Origin: an uncultured Beijerinckiaceae bacterium
GTDB taxonomy: Bacteria > Pseudomonadota > Alphaproteobacteria > Rhizobiales > Beijerinckiaceae
Length of the DNA stretch: 64,000 bases
Direction: 5' to 3'
Assembly (NCBI GenBank): GCA_937863205.1
Contig: CALMGA010000482.1
Location: forward strand, 1 to 64,000
Part shown: positions 1 to 8,539 of the stretch, piece by piece
How positions within the stretch are numbered: the stretch's first letter is position 1
How the letters are laid out: each line of letters starts with the position of its first letter
Notes under the pieces: generated by a model
The model's input: the letters and a program-made list of their open reading frames with translations, nothing else
Databases searched by the model: none
What the model was told of the DNA's origin: nothing
Program-made: the position numbers and the translations under genes

Positions 1-142
1 AGCTCACTGTCAAACCTGCGGCCTGACAACGTCCACTCAAAGGGGCGCACTCCAAGCCAGGGAGAGAATTGCCACGAGAGGTCCGCGGCATTTCCGGACG
101 CCACGAGAACGGTCGGCCTGTTCGATCTGTCGAGTCCGAGGC

Positions 143-889
143 TTACCATCTCACAGCCGAAGTTCGCCGCAGGTTTTTTGTCCATGGTGTATCGACCTTC
201 ACGAACTCCGCGCCGGGTAGCCGGCGAAAAATCGTGAGATCTTCGCACTGAAGCGTTCCACCCACGGTCGCATGGATGACCACGAGATCCGATGGCTGTC
301 CGACGTCGACAAGTTCACCGTTTTCCAGATAATCCTCCGACCCCGGCGGTTCGTCCATTTGTCGGTAGAGTGCGGATTTCAGCGCTGTCGGGATCGGACC
401 CAACGTTCCCGCAATGAAAGGTGGCTCTGCAGTCGCCGACAGTCGGCCTGCTTCGATCCCCTCATGGACCATGCTCGCGGCGCGCCGGCACGTTTCCTTG
501 GTTGCCGAGTCGACTTGCCCCGCCATGAGGTCCGCGATCCGTTCCTTGTAGGCGTCGGTCAGACAAGGTGCCGCCAAAGGACCGCTCATTTTGCAGGTAC
601 GGGCGCGACTGGCAAGCCATCGACGTTGGCTGTCCAAAAGGCCAGTCTTCCCGGTTCTCTGCATGGCGGCGCGGAAAACCGAAGCCTAATCCGCATCAAG
701 TTTCGACAGGATGGGATCGAAACAAATTGCGACTTCGATCGGAGACTGGGCTTTTGAGCAGGGGAAACTGGCCGCGTCCGCCCGCAATGGGATGCTTGCG
801 GCGACGGCGATCAATAACGTTAGGCCGAGGCGCAATTTCCGTTCTGTTCGAGTGCAAGGCTTCGATGACTTCATCTGCGGCACCGCCAT
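143..889 (-). pseudogene. LprI/DUF1311-like secreted lysozyme-inhibitor-type protein, interrupted by an amber codon
   Basis: Reading the minus strand from 889, a 67-residue segment has a clear signal peptide (hydrophobic LTLLIAVAASI, ending near RADAAS) and the start of an LprI-type domain (FPCSKAQSPIEVAICFD). It stops at a TAG at 686-688. The same frame continues without shift into the rest of the domain (SQRRWLASRARTC, then C-DAYKERIADL), the typical DUF1311 pattern, to a stop at 143. A single Leu-to-amber change (TTG to TAG) would explain the break, since LDADLAS is expected where LDAD-stop-AS is read. About 248 codons in total; the region after the DUF1311 part resembles nothing I recognise. 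LprI-family proteins are periplasmic or lipoprotein lysozyme inhibitors. Nothing nearby suggests a suppressor tRNA, so I treat it as a recent pseudogene; a sequencing error at one base is the alternative. Confidence 0.65.
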
Positions 890-996
890 CGCAAGAGCAG
901 GTCTATGGGGTTACGCCAGCACGGAAAAGGCTGGCGATTGCCTGACGTACCTGTTCATGCATAGAGGTGGCGACACGGTGTCCAGAGGTCAGATCC

Positions 997-1968
997 ATGG
1001 GTGTGCTCATCGACGGCACTTGGCACAACAGGGGCTACGATCAGGAGAAGAACCAGGGGCGCTTCGAGCGCGACGCCTCGAAGTTCCGCAACTGGGTCAC
1101 CGCCGACGGCGCGCCGGGACCGAGCGGGGGGGGCGGCTTCAAGGCCGAGCGCGGGCGATACCACCTTTACGCCTCCTATTTCTGCCCCTGGGCGACGCGC
1201 TGCCTCATCATGCGCAAGCTGAAAGGGCTGGAGGACGCGGTCACCGTGTCGGTCACCGATTGGCTGATGCGCGAGGACGGCATCACCTTTTATCCGCGCG
1301 ACGGCGTCATCCCCGATCCGGTCCACGGGGCCGCCTTCCTGCATCAGGTCTATACGGCCGCCAAGCCCGACTATTCCGGCCGCGTCACCGTGCCCGTGCT
1401 GTGGGACAAGCAGCGCGGCACCATCGTCTCCAACGAGTCGGCCGACATCATCCGGATGATGAACGCCGCCTTTCCCGGCGCCACCGGCCCGGACTTCTAC
1501 CCGGCCGAGCTGCGCCGCGAGATCGATGTCGTCAATCACCTCGTCTACGACACCGTCAACAACGGGGTCTACAAGGCCGGTTTCGCCACCACGCAGGCCG
1601 CCTACGAGGCGGCGGTTGTGCCTTTGTTCGAAACGCTCGACCTGCTCGACCATCGCCTCGCCGCCCAGCGATACCTCACCGGCGACGCGATGACCGAAGC
1701 CGATATCCGGCTCGTCACCACCCTGCTGCGCTTCGACATCGTCTATGTCGGGCACTTCAAGTGCAACATCCGGCGCATCGCCGACTATCCCGCCCTGTCG
1801 GCCTATCTCGCCGATCTGCTCGCGGTGGAGGCGATCTCCTCGACCTTCCGGCCCGACCACATCAAGAACCACTATTACCGCTCGCATCCCTGGATCAATC
1901 CGACCGGGGTGGTGCCGCTCGGGCCGGCTTCCGACCCGTTCGAGCCGGCGGAGGGCGCATCCGCGTGA
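997..1968 (+). CDS. Glutathionyl-hydroquinone reductase (Xi-class glutathione transferase)
   Basis: A 323-residue protein of the YqjG/PcpF/ECM4 family. These cytosolic enzymes reduce glutathionyl-hydroquinones to hydroquinones using glutathione. The catalytic cysteine is visible in the motif YFCPWATR (about residue 63 from the chosen start; the family usually has CPWA[HT]R), followed by a thioredoxin-like N-terminal half and an all-helical GST C-terminal half with GDAMTEADIRL and HPWINPTGVVPLGP near the end. Length fits the family. The ATG at 997 is preferred over an upstream GTG at 967 because an AGAGGT-like ribosome site lies about 8 bases before it and the family normally begins close to MGVLIDGTW. 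It ends 8 bases before the DUF6163 gene and may be co-transcribed with it. Confidence 0.9.
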   Translation: MGVLIDGTWHNRGYDQEKNQGRFERDASKFRNWVTADGAPGPSGGGGFKAERGRYHLYASYFCPWATRCLIMRKLKGLEDAVTVSVTDWLMREDGITFYPRDGVIPDPVHGAAFLHQVYTAAKPDYSGRVTVPVLWDKQRGTIVSNESADIIRMMNAAFPGATGPDFYPAELRREIDVVNHLVYDTVNNGVYKAGFATTQAAYEAAVVPLFETLDLLDHRLAAQRYLTGDAMTEADIRLVTTLLRFDIVYVGHFKCNIRRIADYPALSAYLADLLAVEAISSTFRPDHIKNHYYRSHPWINPTGVVPLGPASDPFEPAEGASA

Positions 1969-1975
1969 TCGCCGC

Positions 1976-2461
1976 TTGACCACTCCGCCCACTGAGTCCC
2001 GGGCGGTCCAGGACGGCTCCGCGAGCCTTCGCGAGGCGGCGCCCTACGCCGGCGAGGCGGCGATCCGCATCGGCCTGACCGCCCGCGAGCAGGTGGAAAC
2101 GCGCTGGGGCCTGATCCTGGTGATCTTCATGCGCCTGCTGGCGGCGCTGTGGATCGCGCAGGGGCTGCTGCAATGGTCGGCCTTCATGATGCCCCTCGAC
2201 GACCTTTTCGACCATCTGCGGATGACGCAGAGCGCGGCGGTGATGTTCTTTTCGGTGATCGACTTCCTGGCTGCGGTCGGGCTATGGCTGGCGACGCCCT
2301 GGGGTGGCGTGCTCTGGCTCTTCGCGGCGATCTCGCAGATCTTCGTCGCCCTCAGCGTCCGGCAGGTCATCGCCCCGACCTGGATCGCGTCCGACGTCGT
2401 GCTGATCCTCATCTATTTCGCCCTGACGTGGCAGGCCGGCCGGGTCCATCGCAACATCTAG
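1976..2461 (+). CDS. DUF6163-type small integral membrane protein
   Basis: A protein of about 161 residues with four predicted membrane segments (roughly LILVIFMRLLAALWIAQGLL, then segments around FFSVIDFLAAVGLWL, GVLWLFAAISQIFVAL and DVVLILIYFALTW). It matches the small Hyphomicrobiales family labelled DUF6163, which is commonly found beside ldtR. The function is unknown. The reading frame is open far upstream into the reductase gene, so the start must be inferred. The TTG at 1976 is the first start codon after the upstream stop and gives a soluble N-terminal tail of about 40 residues before the first helix; no strong ribosome site precedes it, so translation may be coupled to the reductase gene. 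The stop codon TAG (2459-2461) overlaps the first base of a repeat element. Confidence 0.65.
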   Translation: MTTPPTESRAVQDGSASLREAAPYAGEAAIRIGLTAREQVETRWGLILVIFMRLLAALWIAQGLLQWSAFMMPLDDLFDHLRMTQSAAVMFFSVIDFLAAVGLWLATPWGGVLWLFAAISQIFVALSVRQVIAPTWIASDVVLILIYFALTWQAGRVHRNI

Positions 2462-2560
2462 AGCATCGGACCGAAAAGTGCGCAGCGGTTTCCGGACAAA
2501 TCCGATGCGGCACAGTAAGTTAGAGCATTGGACCGGATCCGGTCTAGGGTCCGGTGCTCT
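2460..2560. repeat. Double-hairpin intergenic repeat, copy 1
   Basis: Two adjacent imperfect palindromes. The first pairs GCATCGGA (2463-2470) with TCCGATGC (2501-2508) and holds a second inner stem around AAAGTGCGCAGCGGTTT. The second runs from AGAGCATTGGACCGGA (2522-2537) to TCCGGTGCTCT (2550-2560). It begins inside the stop codon of the DUF6163 gene. Near-identical copies lie at 6452 and 63342, and a divergent copy with compensating stem changes lies at 10912. The position right after a stop suggests a role at the 3' end of the mRNA, as a terminator or stabiliser, but that is inference. Confidence 0.85.
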
Positions 2561-2787
2561 AAGTCACGGTCGTCGAAGTCGCTAACGATATCAGTCCTAG
2601 GAAAGTGTAGCTGCGGCAGGCTGTAGAGAAGCCCGGTCAAGAGAGTAGTCGCGGATTTTATCTTTCATTTACGGCGATCTGTAAACACGGGATTCAGTCT
2701 GTCGCTTAGCGTCGCTTTCATCCGGCGTCCCTATAACCCTTGGCATGGCGCCGCCGCTGAGCGGCCGAGAGATCCGGGGACAGCACC

Positions 2788-3327
2788 ATGAACACGGCCA
2801 GCCAGACGGCGATCAAGATCGAGACGGGCAAGATCGAGGCGGCCCGCGGGCGCGACGAGTCTCAGGCGACCGTGCGTCCGGCCTACCTCGAAGCCCTGAC
2901 CTTGGTCGAGCGCCTACACCGCCGCCTCCTCGACGTGATCAAGGACGAGTTCGACCGTCGCGGCCGCTCCGACGTCAACTCGGTCCAGGCCCTCCTGCTC
3001 TACAACATCGGCGACAAGGAACTCACCGCCGGCGAACTGCGCACCCGCGGCTATTATCTCGGCTCCAACGTGTCCTACAACGTGAAGAAACTGGTCGAGG
3101 ACGGCTTCCTCCACCATGCCCGTTCGCGCCTCGATCGTCGCTCGGTGCGCATCAGCCTGACGGCGAAGGGCAAGGAAGTTCACGCCGTCGTTGCCGGCCT
3201 TTACGAGAAGCACGTCACCACCGTGGAGCAGATCGGCGGCATTTCGTCGGGCGAGTTCGCCCAGCTCAACCAGTCGCTGGTTCGCCTTGAGCGCTTCTGG
3301 ACCGACCAGATCCGCTTCCGCCTGTGA
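2788..3327 (+). CDS. ldtR: MarR-family regulator LdtR
   Basis: A 179-residue winged-helix regulator. The MarR core spans about residues 30-170: helix LVERLHRRLLDVI, recognition region LTAGELRTRGYYLGSNVSYNVKKL, and the wing DRRSVRISLTAKGK. The Y-L-G-S-N-V-SYNVKKLVE pattern is characteristic of the LdtR group, which in Liberibacter and Sinorhizobium controls an L,D-transpeptidase gene and osmotic/cell-wall stress tolerance. That agrees with the L,D-transpeptidase gene 227 bases downstream on the same strand. The start ATG at 2788 is preceded by a GGGGA-type ribosome site. Binding of LdtR to the 3328-3554 interval is expected from the family but no operator was identified here. Confidence 0.85.
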   Translation: MNTASQTAIKIETGKIEAARGRDESQATVRPAYLEALTLVERLHRRLLDVIKDEFDRRGRSDVNSVQALLLYNIGDKELTAGELRTRGYYLGSNVSYNVKKLVEDGFLHHARSRLDRRSVRISLTAKGKEVHAVVAGLYEKHVTTVEQIGGISSGEFAQLNQSLVRLERFWTDQIRFRL

Positions 3328-3554
3328 TCCTGCCGGTGCCGGTCGTCTCGCCGGCCCGTCATTCGCCGCTCTTGTGCCCGCCTGTCTTGTGCCCACTTGG
3401 ACACAGCACCTCGAAAGCCGGCGCCGGCTCGCCGCCGCCATAAATCAGCCGCTCGTTTGCAGCTTCTTAACGCCATCGCCTGTATCCCTCGAAGCAGGCA
3501 GTCGACGGCCGCCTCGGCCGCGTTCCGGCCCCCCGCGGGCGTTTGGAGTTGAGA

Positions 3555-5006
3555 GTGGCAAGCTTTCCGTTCGTGCGGCAGCCATCGTTGCGCGCCGTTT
3601 CCCTCGCCGGCCTTTTGTCCCTCACCGGCTTTCTGCTATCGGCGGGTGGCTCCGCCAGCGCGCAGGACGCGCAGTTCAGCGATCAGGCCGAGTGGGCGCA
3701 GGGCTACGATGCCGATGCCCGCCTGTCCGTGCAGCGCTCGACGACCCCGGTGCTGTCGCAGGCGACCTTTGACGCCACCGAGCGCGCGATCGAGCAGTAT
3801 CGCCAGATCGTGGCGCGGGGCGGTTGGAGCCGCGTTCCCTCGACCCGCACCCTCAAGCTCGGCTCCAACGGGCCGGCCGTGATCGCCCTGCGCAAGCGCC
3901 TCATCATCTCCGGCGACCTCGACAGTTCGTCGGGCAACTCGCCGGTGTTCGACTCCTACGTCGATGCCGGCGTCAAGCACTTCCAGTCCCGCCACGGCTT
4001 CCAGGAGAACGGGGTCGTCGGCCCCGACGTGTTCACCGCCATGAACATCTCCGCCGACACCCGGATGCATCAGCTCGAAATCAACCTGGTTCGCTTGAAG
4101 GCGTTCTCCGGCAACCTCGGCGACCGCTACGTGATGGCCAACATTCCGGCCGAGTCGGTCGAAACGGTGGAGAACGGGGTGGTCGCCACCCATCACCGTG
4201 CCGGCGTCGGCCGCATCGACCGGCAGTCCCCGGTGATGCAGACCCGCGCGCTGGACATCAACTTCAACCCGTTCTGGCACGTGCCGCCTTCGCTGATCAA
4301 GAAAGACATGATCCCGAAGATGCAGGCCGACCCGAACTACCTCAACGAGCACCACATCCACGTCATCAACAAGAACGGCCAGGAGGTCCCATCCTCCTCC
4401 ATCAACTGGCATTCCACGGAGGCGACGGGCTACAGCTACAAGGAAGATCCCGGCACCGACAATTCGCTCGGCGTGGTTCGCATCAACATCAACAATCCCT
4501 ACGGCGTGTACATGCACGACACGTCGGACAAGGGCGTCTTCGGCGACGACAACCGCTTCATCTCGTCGGGCTGCATCCGCGTGCAGAACGTCCGCGATTA
4601 CGTGCAGTGGCTGCTCAAGGACACGCCCGGCTGGGGCCGCCCGCAGATTGATGAAGCGATCCGCTCGGGCCAGCAGGTCAACGTGAAGATCGCGCAGCCC
4701 GTGCCGGTATACTGGGTCTATGTGACCGCCTGGGCCTATCCCAACGGCATCGTCGAGTTCCGCGACGACATCTACCAGCGCGACGGTTTCAGCAATGCGG
4801 CCACCGGCTCGATCGGCCGTCCCGAGCCGCAGGCGATCAGCCAGCCCAGCCCGCGCGGCGGCCGTGACGACGACGCGCCGGACAACTACGGTCGCGGCGG
4901 CTACGACGACCGGGGCGGCTATGACGGCGGCGGCTACGACCGTCGCAGCCAGAGCCGGGGCGGTTACGACCGCAACGCCTACGACGGCGGAGCCGACGAG
5001 CGGTAG
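3555..5006 (+). CDS. Secreted L,D-transpeptidase (YkuD) with peptidoglycan-binding domain and Gly/Tyr/Asp-rich tail
   Basis: A precursor of about 483 residues that cross-links or anchors to peptidoglycan in the periplasm. Order of parts: signal peptide (hydrophobic VSLAGLLSLTGFLL, ending near ASAQDA); a PG_binding_1-like domain at about residues 100-160 (KLGSNGPAVIALRKRL, then FQENGVVGPDVFTAMN); a YkuD catalytic domain at about 185-360 with the active-site motif SSGCIRV (Cys at about residue 340) and MHDTS upstream; then a low-complexity tail with repeated GGYD units, ending DGGADER. The start is uncertain among TTG 3543, TTG 3549 and GTG 3555. GTG 3555 has GGAG about 7 bases before it. It is the likely LdtR target. 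The GGYD tail is unusual and may be a flexible wall or outer-membrane tether. Confidence 0.85.
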   Translation: MASFPFVRQPSLRAVSLAGLLSLTGFLLSAGGSASAQDAQFSDQAEWAQGYDADARLSVQRSTTPVLSQATFDATERAIEQYRQIVARGGWSRVPSTRTLKLGSNGPAVIALRKRLIISGDLDSSSGNSPVFDSYVDAGVKHFQSRHGFQENGVVGPDVFTAMNISADTRMHQLEINLVRLKAFSGNLGDRYVMANIPAESVETVENGVVATHHRAGVGRIDRQSPVMQTRALDINFNPFWHVPPSLIKKDMIPKMQADPNYLNEHHIHVINKNGQEVPSSSINWHSTEATGYSYKEDPGTDNSLGVVRININNPYGVYMHDTSDKGVFGDDNRFISSGCIRVQNVRDYVQWLLKDTPGWGRPQIDEAIRSGQQVNVKIAQPVPVYWVYVTAWAYPNGIVEFRDDIYQRDGFSNAATGSIGRPEPQAISQPSPRGGRDDDAPDNYGRGGYDDRGGYDGGGYDRRSQSRGGYDRNAYDGGADER

Positions 5007-6020
5007 GTCGCGATACGTCGTCCAGCCATCGCGCGCCAACCCTTGCGTTCGATCTGTTGCATCGACGCAGCCGATAGCATCAAAACAGCTTGGGCGAGCC
5101 TGAGCCGCGCTTCGCTTTCTCACAGCCTCACAGCGAAACCGAAGCTGTTTGGATCTGCAGCACCGGCAGGCCTGCAAGAACCAGGTTCGCGCGGCTTAGT
5201 GAATGGGCGTCGCCAAGCGGTTGCAACAAGGCGTCGCAACTCGACTATTCCCATCCCCCGCTGGTCCTGCGGCATGTCCGATCTGGTGAAGCGGATCGAC
5301 CGTCGATCGATCAGGCCAACTGTCGGTTTTCGCAGGTGAAGTCGTAAGGTGTCAGGTCTTTCAGCCGTCCCTATCCATTCCCCTGCGGCTGGCAGGGATC
5401 GCCAATTCGGTAGGGCACGGGTCGCGACGATCCCAAACGTCTGAGTCGGGCAGAACTGATCGGACGGCCACTGCGGCTGCCGCAAGCTGAGAAAACCAGG
5501 CGTGATTCGGTCAAGCCGCCGAGCACGGACCATGAATGAAAGCGCGAGCAGACCCGGCGGCGCCAAGGCCCGGCCCGAAGGCCGTAACCGGACGATCAGC
5601 GACGCGGCCGGTGATCTCGTTCCCTACCGTCCTGACTGGCTTGCTGATCGCGGCGTCGCTAGCCAACCTCCCGGCCAAAGTTGTCGGCGTATTCACGCGC
5701 ATCGACCTGCTTACCGCGATACGGTCCGCCCGGCGACTGGCGTTGCCCGTTGCGCGGCCTACGGGTCGTGGCAGGTGCGATGCGGTCCCTGCCGCTCGAC
5801 ATTTGCACTTCTTCGATGTCGATGAGTGATCAAACTAAAAACATCGGATCCTCGATGGGGTCCGATGCTTCAACCTCCTGCGCCGCACCGGACTCGCTTG
5901 AGACCGGTTTGCACTCCCGATTCGATGCCCTTGCGGCGCTCCCGCTCAGGTCAACATACAGCCAGCGAGACAGAGGGTGTCCAAGACGCACCTTCTGACA
6001 TTTACATCGAACGGCTGGTT
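5007..6020. other. About 1 kb without a convincing gene
   Basis: Several short open frames occur on both strands, but none has a recognisable domain, a good ribosome site together with normal codon use, or similarity to a family I know. The stretch separates the transpeptidase from the oppositely oriented glycine-rich gene. A short palindrome related to the intergenic repeat lies at 5842-5868. Confidence 0.5.
5842..5868. repeat. Palindrome resembling half of the intergenic repeat
   Basis: CATCGGA (5842-5848) pairs with TCCGATG (5861-5867) around a 12-base loop. The stem is the same as the outer stem of the double-hairpin repeats at 2460 and 63342, but the GTGCGCAGCGG core is absent. It may be a worn or partial copy. 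Confidence 0.45.
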
Positions 6021-6341
6021 TTAGTAGCCGTACCCGAGTCCGCAGCCGCCTGTCGCAGCGCGGATCGGACCACATCCGTAGCCACCGAAGCCACGACCAT
6101 ATCCTCCGCCGAAGCCGCGACCGCGTCCTCCGCCGAAGCCAACGCTTCGACCGCTGGATAATCCACCGCCGAAGCCTCCATGGCCGCCACCCATGTGACC
6201 GCCGCCGCCATGGCCGCCGCCTCCATGACCGCCCCCGCCACCACTGCGGGCCTCCGCCGATGTCGGACTTGCCGCAAAGGTGAACGAGAGCGCCAGGGCT
6301 GTCGCACCGGTCACCAAGAATCTGCTCAGGTTATTATTCAT
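6021..6341 (-). CDS. Small secreted glycine/histidine-rich protein
   Basis: A 106-residue precursor. The first 32 residues form a signal peptide (MNNNLSRFL followed by a hydrophobic GATALALSFTFAASPTSA). The mature part is almost entirely Gly with His, Arg, Phe and Tyr in repeats of the GGGGH and GGGRGRGFGGGYG kind, ending GCGLGYGY with two internal Cys. The start ATG at 6341 has a perfect AGGAGG ribosome site 8 bases upstream, so it is probably expressed. An upstream in-frame start (6407) is not used in this call. Such proteins are common in Hyphomicrobiales; no function is established. Its upstream region carries intergenic repeat copy 2. Confidence 0.7.
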   Translation of the reverse strand: MNNNLSRFLVTGATALALSFTFAASPTSAEARSGGGGGHGGGGHGGGGHMGGGHGGFGGGLSSGRSVGFGGGRGRGFGGGYGRGFGGYGCGPIRAATGGCGLGYGY

Positions 6342-6451
6342 CAAACGCCTCCTGTTATGGAGACAAGCGAACGAGATAATAGAAAGGTCCCTTATCGCAA
6401 ATTTCAATCAAGGCATGGAAGAGCAGACGCAGCTGCTCCTGAGTTTGCTTA

Positions 6452-6551
6452 AGCATCGAATCGAAAATTGCGCAGCGGTTTTCGGACAAATCCGATGCAA
6501 CACAGCGACTTAGAGCATCGGACCGGATGCGATCCAGAGTCCGGTGCTCCA
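6452..6551. repeat. Double-hairpin intergenic repeat, copy 2
   Basis: Same arrangement as copy 1: GCATCGA (6453-6459) faces TCCGATGC (6491-6498) around a core with GCGCAGCGGTTTTC, a short linker, then AGAGCATCGGACCGGA (6512-6527) facing TCCGGTGCTC. The left arm is slightly degraded compared with copies 1 and 3. It lies upstream of the glycine-rich gene. Confidence 0.8.
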
Positions 6552-7810
6552 AGTCTGTATTTCTGATGTTCGTCTATGACATGCCTCTCGAATCCGTCTT
6601 CTCGGTACCGGCCAGCCGCGACCGCTCCGGCCCTAAGCCGAAGTAGCCCGCACGGAGGCGTCGCCGGCGGCACAGGTTGCGGATCGCTGACATTTGCTGG
6701 CCGACGCCCTCAAAGTTTTGCGCAATCTAGATGCCTGACAAAATGTCGGGTCAGCTAACAAGACTGAAGGACGAGGCGACCTGTTGAAGGGCACCGAACG
6801 TCCTGGCATGAAGGGACAAGCAAGGATGGACGCATAAGGAATTCCGCTTCCTCATCGTCGGCGGCGCCTGACCCTCCTTGCTGCCACAAGCGCTCGGGCG
6901 ACGATGAACGCGAGGACAATCTTCAACAGCCTTGATTGGAATCGCAACGGGATGCTCTCACGACCAAAGGTGATCGCCGCTGCTGGGCGAGAGCACGACT
7001 TCATCGCCAGTAGGACCGGTGGCGTGTGACCCTTTTGAGCCCTGGTGGGCGCTTGTCGAACGGCAGCACTCGGACCATCACGAAGGCAGATGAGGTCAAG
7101 GGCGCGAAAGCCGACTTTCCGTCCTCGGCCACTTGCTTGATTTGAACGATCTGCTTGATCGGGCCCCGTTTACGGAAGCGATCGGGCCGTTGCCCACGCA
7201 TTTGCGACAGAAGTCTCGCGATGAGGGTGTTCGCTTCGTAGAAACCGCGTGTCGAGCATGCAAACATTCGGCGGCGGTTCTCTGGTGCAACTCTCAGACG
7301 CAGAGTTCAGAGCTGCCTCTCGTTCAGAGCTCTATGCGCCCGGCAAGCGTCAGAGCAACTTCGACATACACGCCGAGGTATCGCCCCGTACTCTCGATCT
7401 TCGTAATCCGAGCAGGATCTGCACGGCTCGCGGATCACCGGTTTGCTTGTCGATGTCCGTCGCCGCGGTCCGAAGCAGCGTGCGCGGGCCAATCGGCCGC
7501 CCGGCATCGGGTCGCCGATCTTCATTTTTGGCACGTCGCAGCCGCGCAACTTGCTGTCGATTGCGAGGTCGGACATGGCGCGATCGCGCCGACGGCCCTG
7601 GTGGTCGGGAGGACCGCGCGTAAAGGCGGGTGGAGGCGCATGAAATGGCCGAAAAACGAAAAAAAATGGCCCTGGATTTCTCCCGGCGCGGTCTGAAGAC
7701 ATCAGATGATCGGCTGCAATCGACGGACTCCGTTGCAAAATGTGCGGTTGGCTCGGATTGGCGCTGGCTGGAGAAGTACCGGGTTTGGCCAGGGAGGCCT
7801 GCTGGGCTGG
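6552..7810. other. About 1.25 kb without a recognisable gene
   Basis: Only short, unconvincing frames are present (for example around 7001-7267 on the minus strand and 7133-7696 on the plus strand). None shows a domain I can name. Because worn transposase genes follow directly, this is probably old, decayed insertion-element or gene debris. Confidence 0.45.
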
Positions 7811-8110
7811 TCAGGCTGCGGTTAGCAACGGGGTCAGCCTCGCGAGCTTGCTCAGGTTCTGTGTGGCTGCGGCGAGGTGGGACGCGTCGCGGGTGCGGTT
7901 GGCGCCGCTCAATCGACGCCGAGCCAGCTTGGAGTGGACGAACAGCGTCTCGACCGTCTTGCGATCGTGCCGCAAGGTCCGGCCTCTTCGGATCAGGCGA
8001 TGTCATGCGCCCTCTCCCTCGCGGATCGAGCGCGGGATCTCGCGAAGCGGCTCTTTCGGGCAACACCGCTCCTTCAGCAGGCATGGCGCACAGTCGGGCG
8101 CAGGCACAAC
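7811..8110 (-). mobile_element. Remnant of an IS1182-type DDE transposase (3' end only)
   Basis: Reading the minus strand and allowing two or three frameshifts gives the typical C-terminal end of this transposase class: a cysteine cluster (CLLKERCCPKEP), then EIPRSIREGE, AHDIA, then RHDRKTVETLFVHSKLARRRL, and finally AATQNLSKLARL before a stop at 7811. The catalytic N-terminal part was not found upstream. The element cannot be active. Confidence 0.65.
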
Positions 8111-8153
8111 TCTTACCGTCGCGGGAACCTAACTCGATAGTCGGGACCAATCC

Positions 8154-8173
8154 TTCTAAATTAAACTTTAGAA
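8154..8173. repeat. Short perfect inverted repeat in an A+T-rich stretch
   Basis: TTCTAAA and TTTAGAA are exact complements separated by six bases, in an A+T-rich interval about 85 bases upstream of the small gene at 8257. It could be an operator; there is no T-run typical of a terminator. Confidence 0.4.
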
Positions 8174-8256
8174 ACATCTAGCTTGAAATTCTAACGTGAT
8201 TGTCTGATCCTGACTATTAAGACATTGTTGATAGAAACTTCAGTGGAGAGCCTACG

Positions 8257-8496
8257 ATGTATAGAGCCACTGCCTGCGTCGCTGCAATTATCGCGACGAC
8301 TTCAGCCACCTACGGTTCCATAGGCAACCAGTATCGGCACCGGGTGACGACGTCCCATACCATCCGCAGCAACACCTATGTTTCCGGCAACGGCGGGCAT
8401 CAGCGACACGTATTTTACGGAGTCGGCAACGGTGGGGAAGCACCTCGGACGACGGCAACGGGCGGCAATTCCGGTGGGTACTCGAACAAGAACTAG
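8257..8496 (+). CDS. Small predicted secreted protein of unknown function
   Basis: A 79-residue frame with a plausible signal peptide (MYRATACVAAIIATTSATYGS). The mature part is rich in Gly, Asn, Thr and His (GNGGHQRHVF, GGNSGGYSNKN). A GGAGA ribosome site lies about 9 bases before the ATG. It resembles no family I recognise, although small Gly/Asn-rich secreted proteins are common in this group. It sits between two transposase remnants in a more A+T-rich stretch, so it may have been acquired. It might instead be non-coding. Confidence 0.45.
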   Translation: MYRATACVAAIIATTSATYGSIGNQYRHRVTTSHTIRSNTYVSGNGGHQRHVFYGVGNGGEAPRTTATGGNSGGYSNKN

Positions 8497-8539
8497 CACC
8501 ACTATCGTCAACTTTGTGGAGTGGGCCGCACTGCCGTTG

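Noticed and set aside
5536..5829. Plus-strand frame with a hydrophobic stretch (PTVLTGLLIAASLANL)
   Set aside because: Resembles a membrane helix but has no start signal, and the rest is low-complexity Arg/Ala; likely chance.
7001..7267. Minus-strand 88-residue frame in the decayed region
   Set aside because: No recognisable domain, no good ribosome site, and surrounding DNA is decayed; not enough to call a gene.
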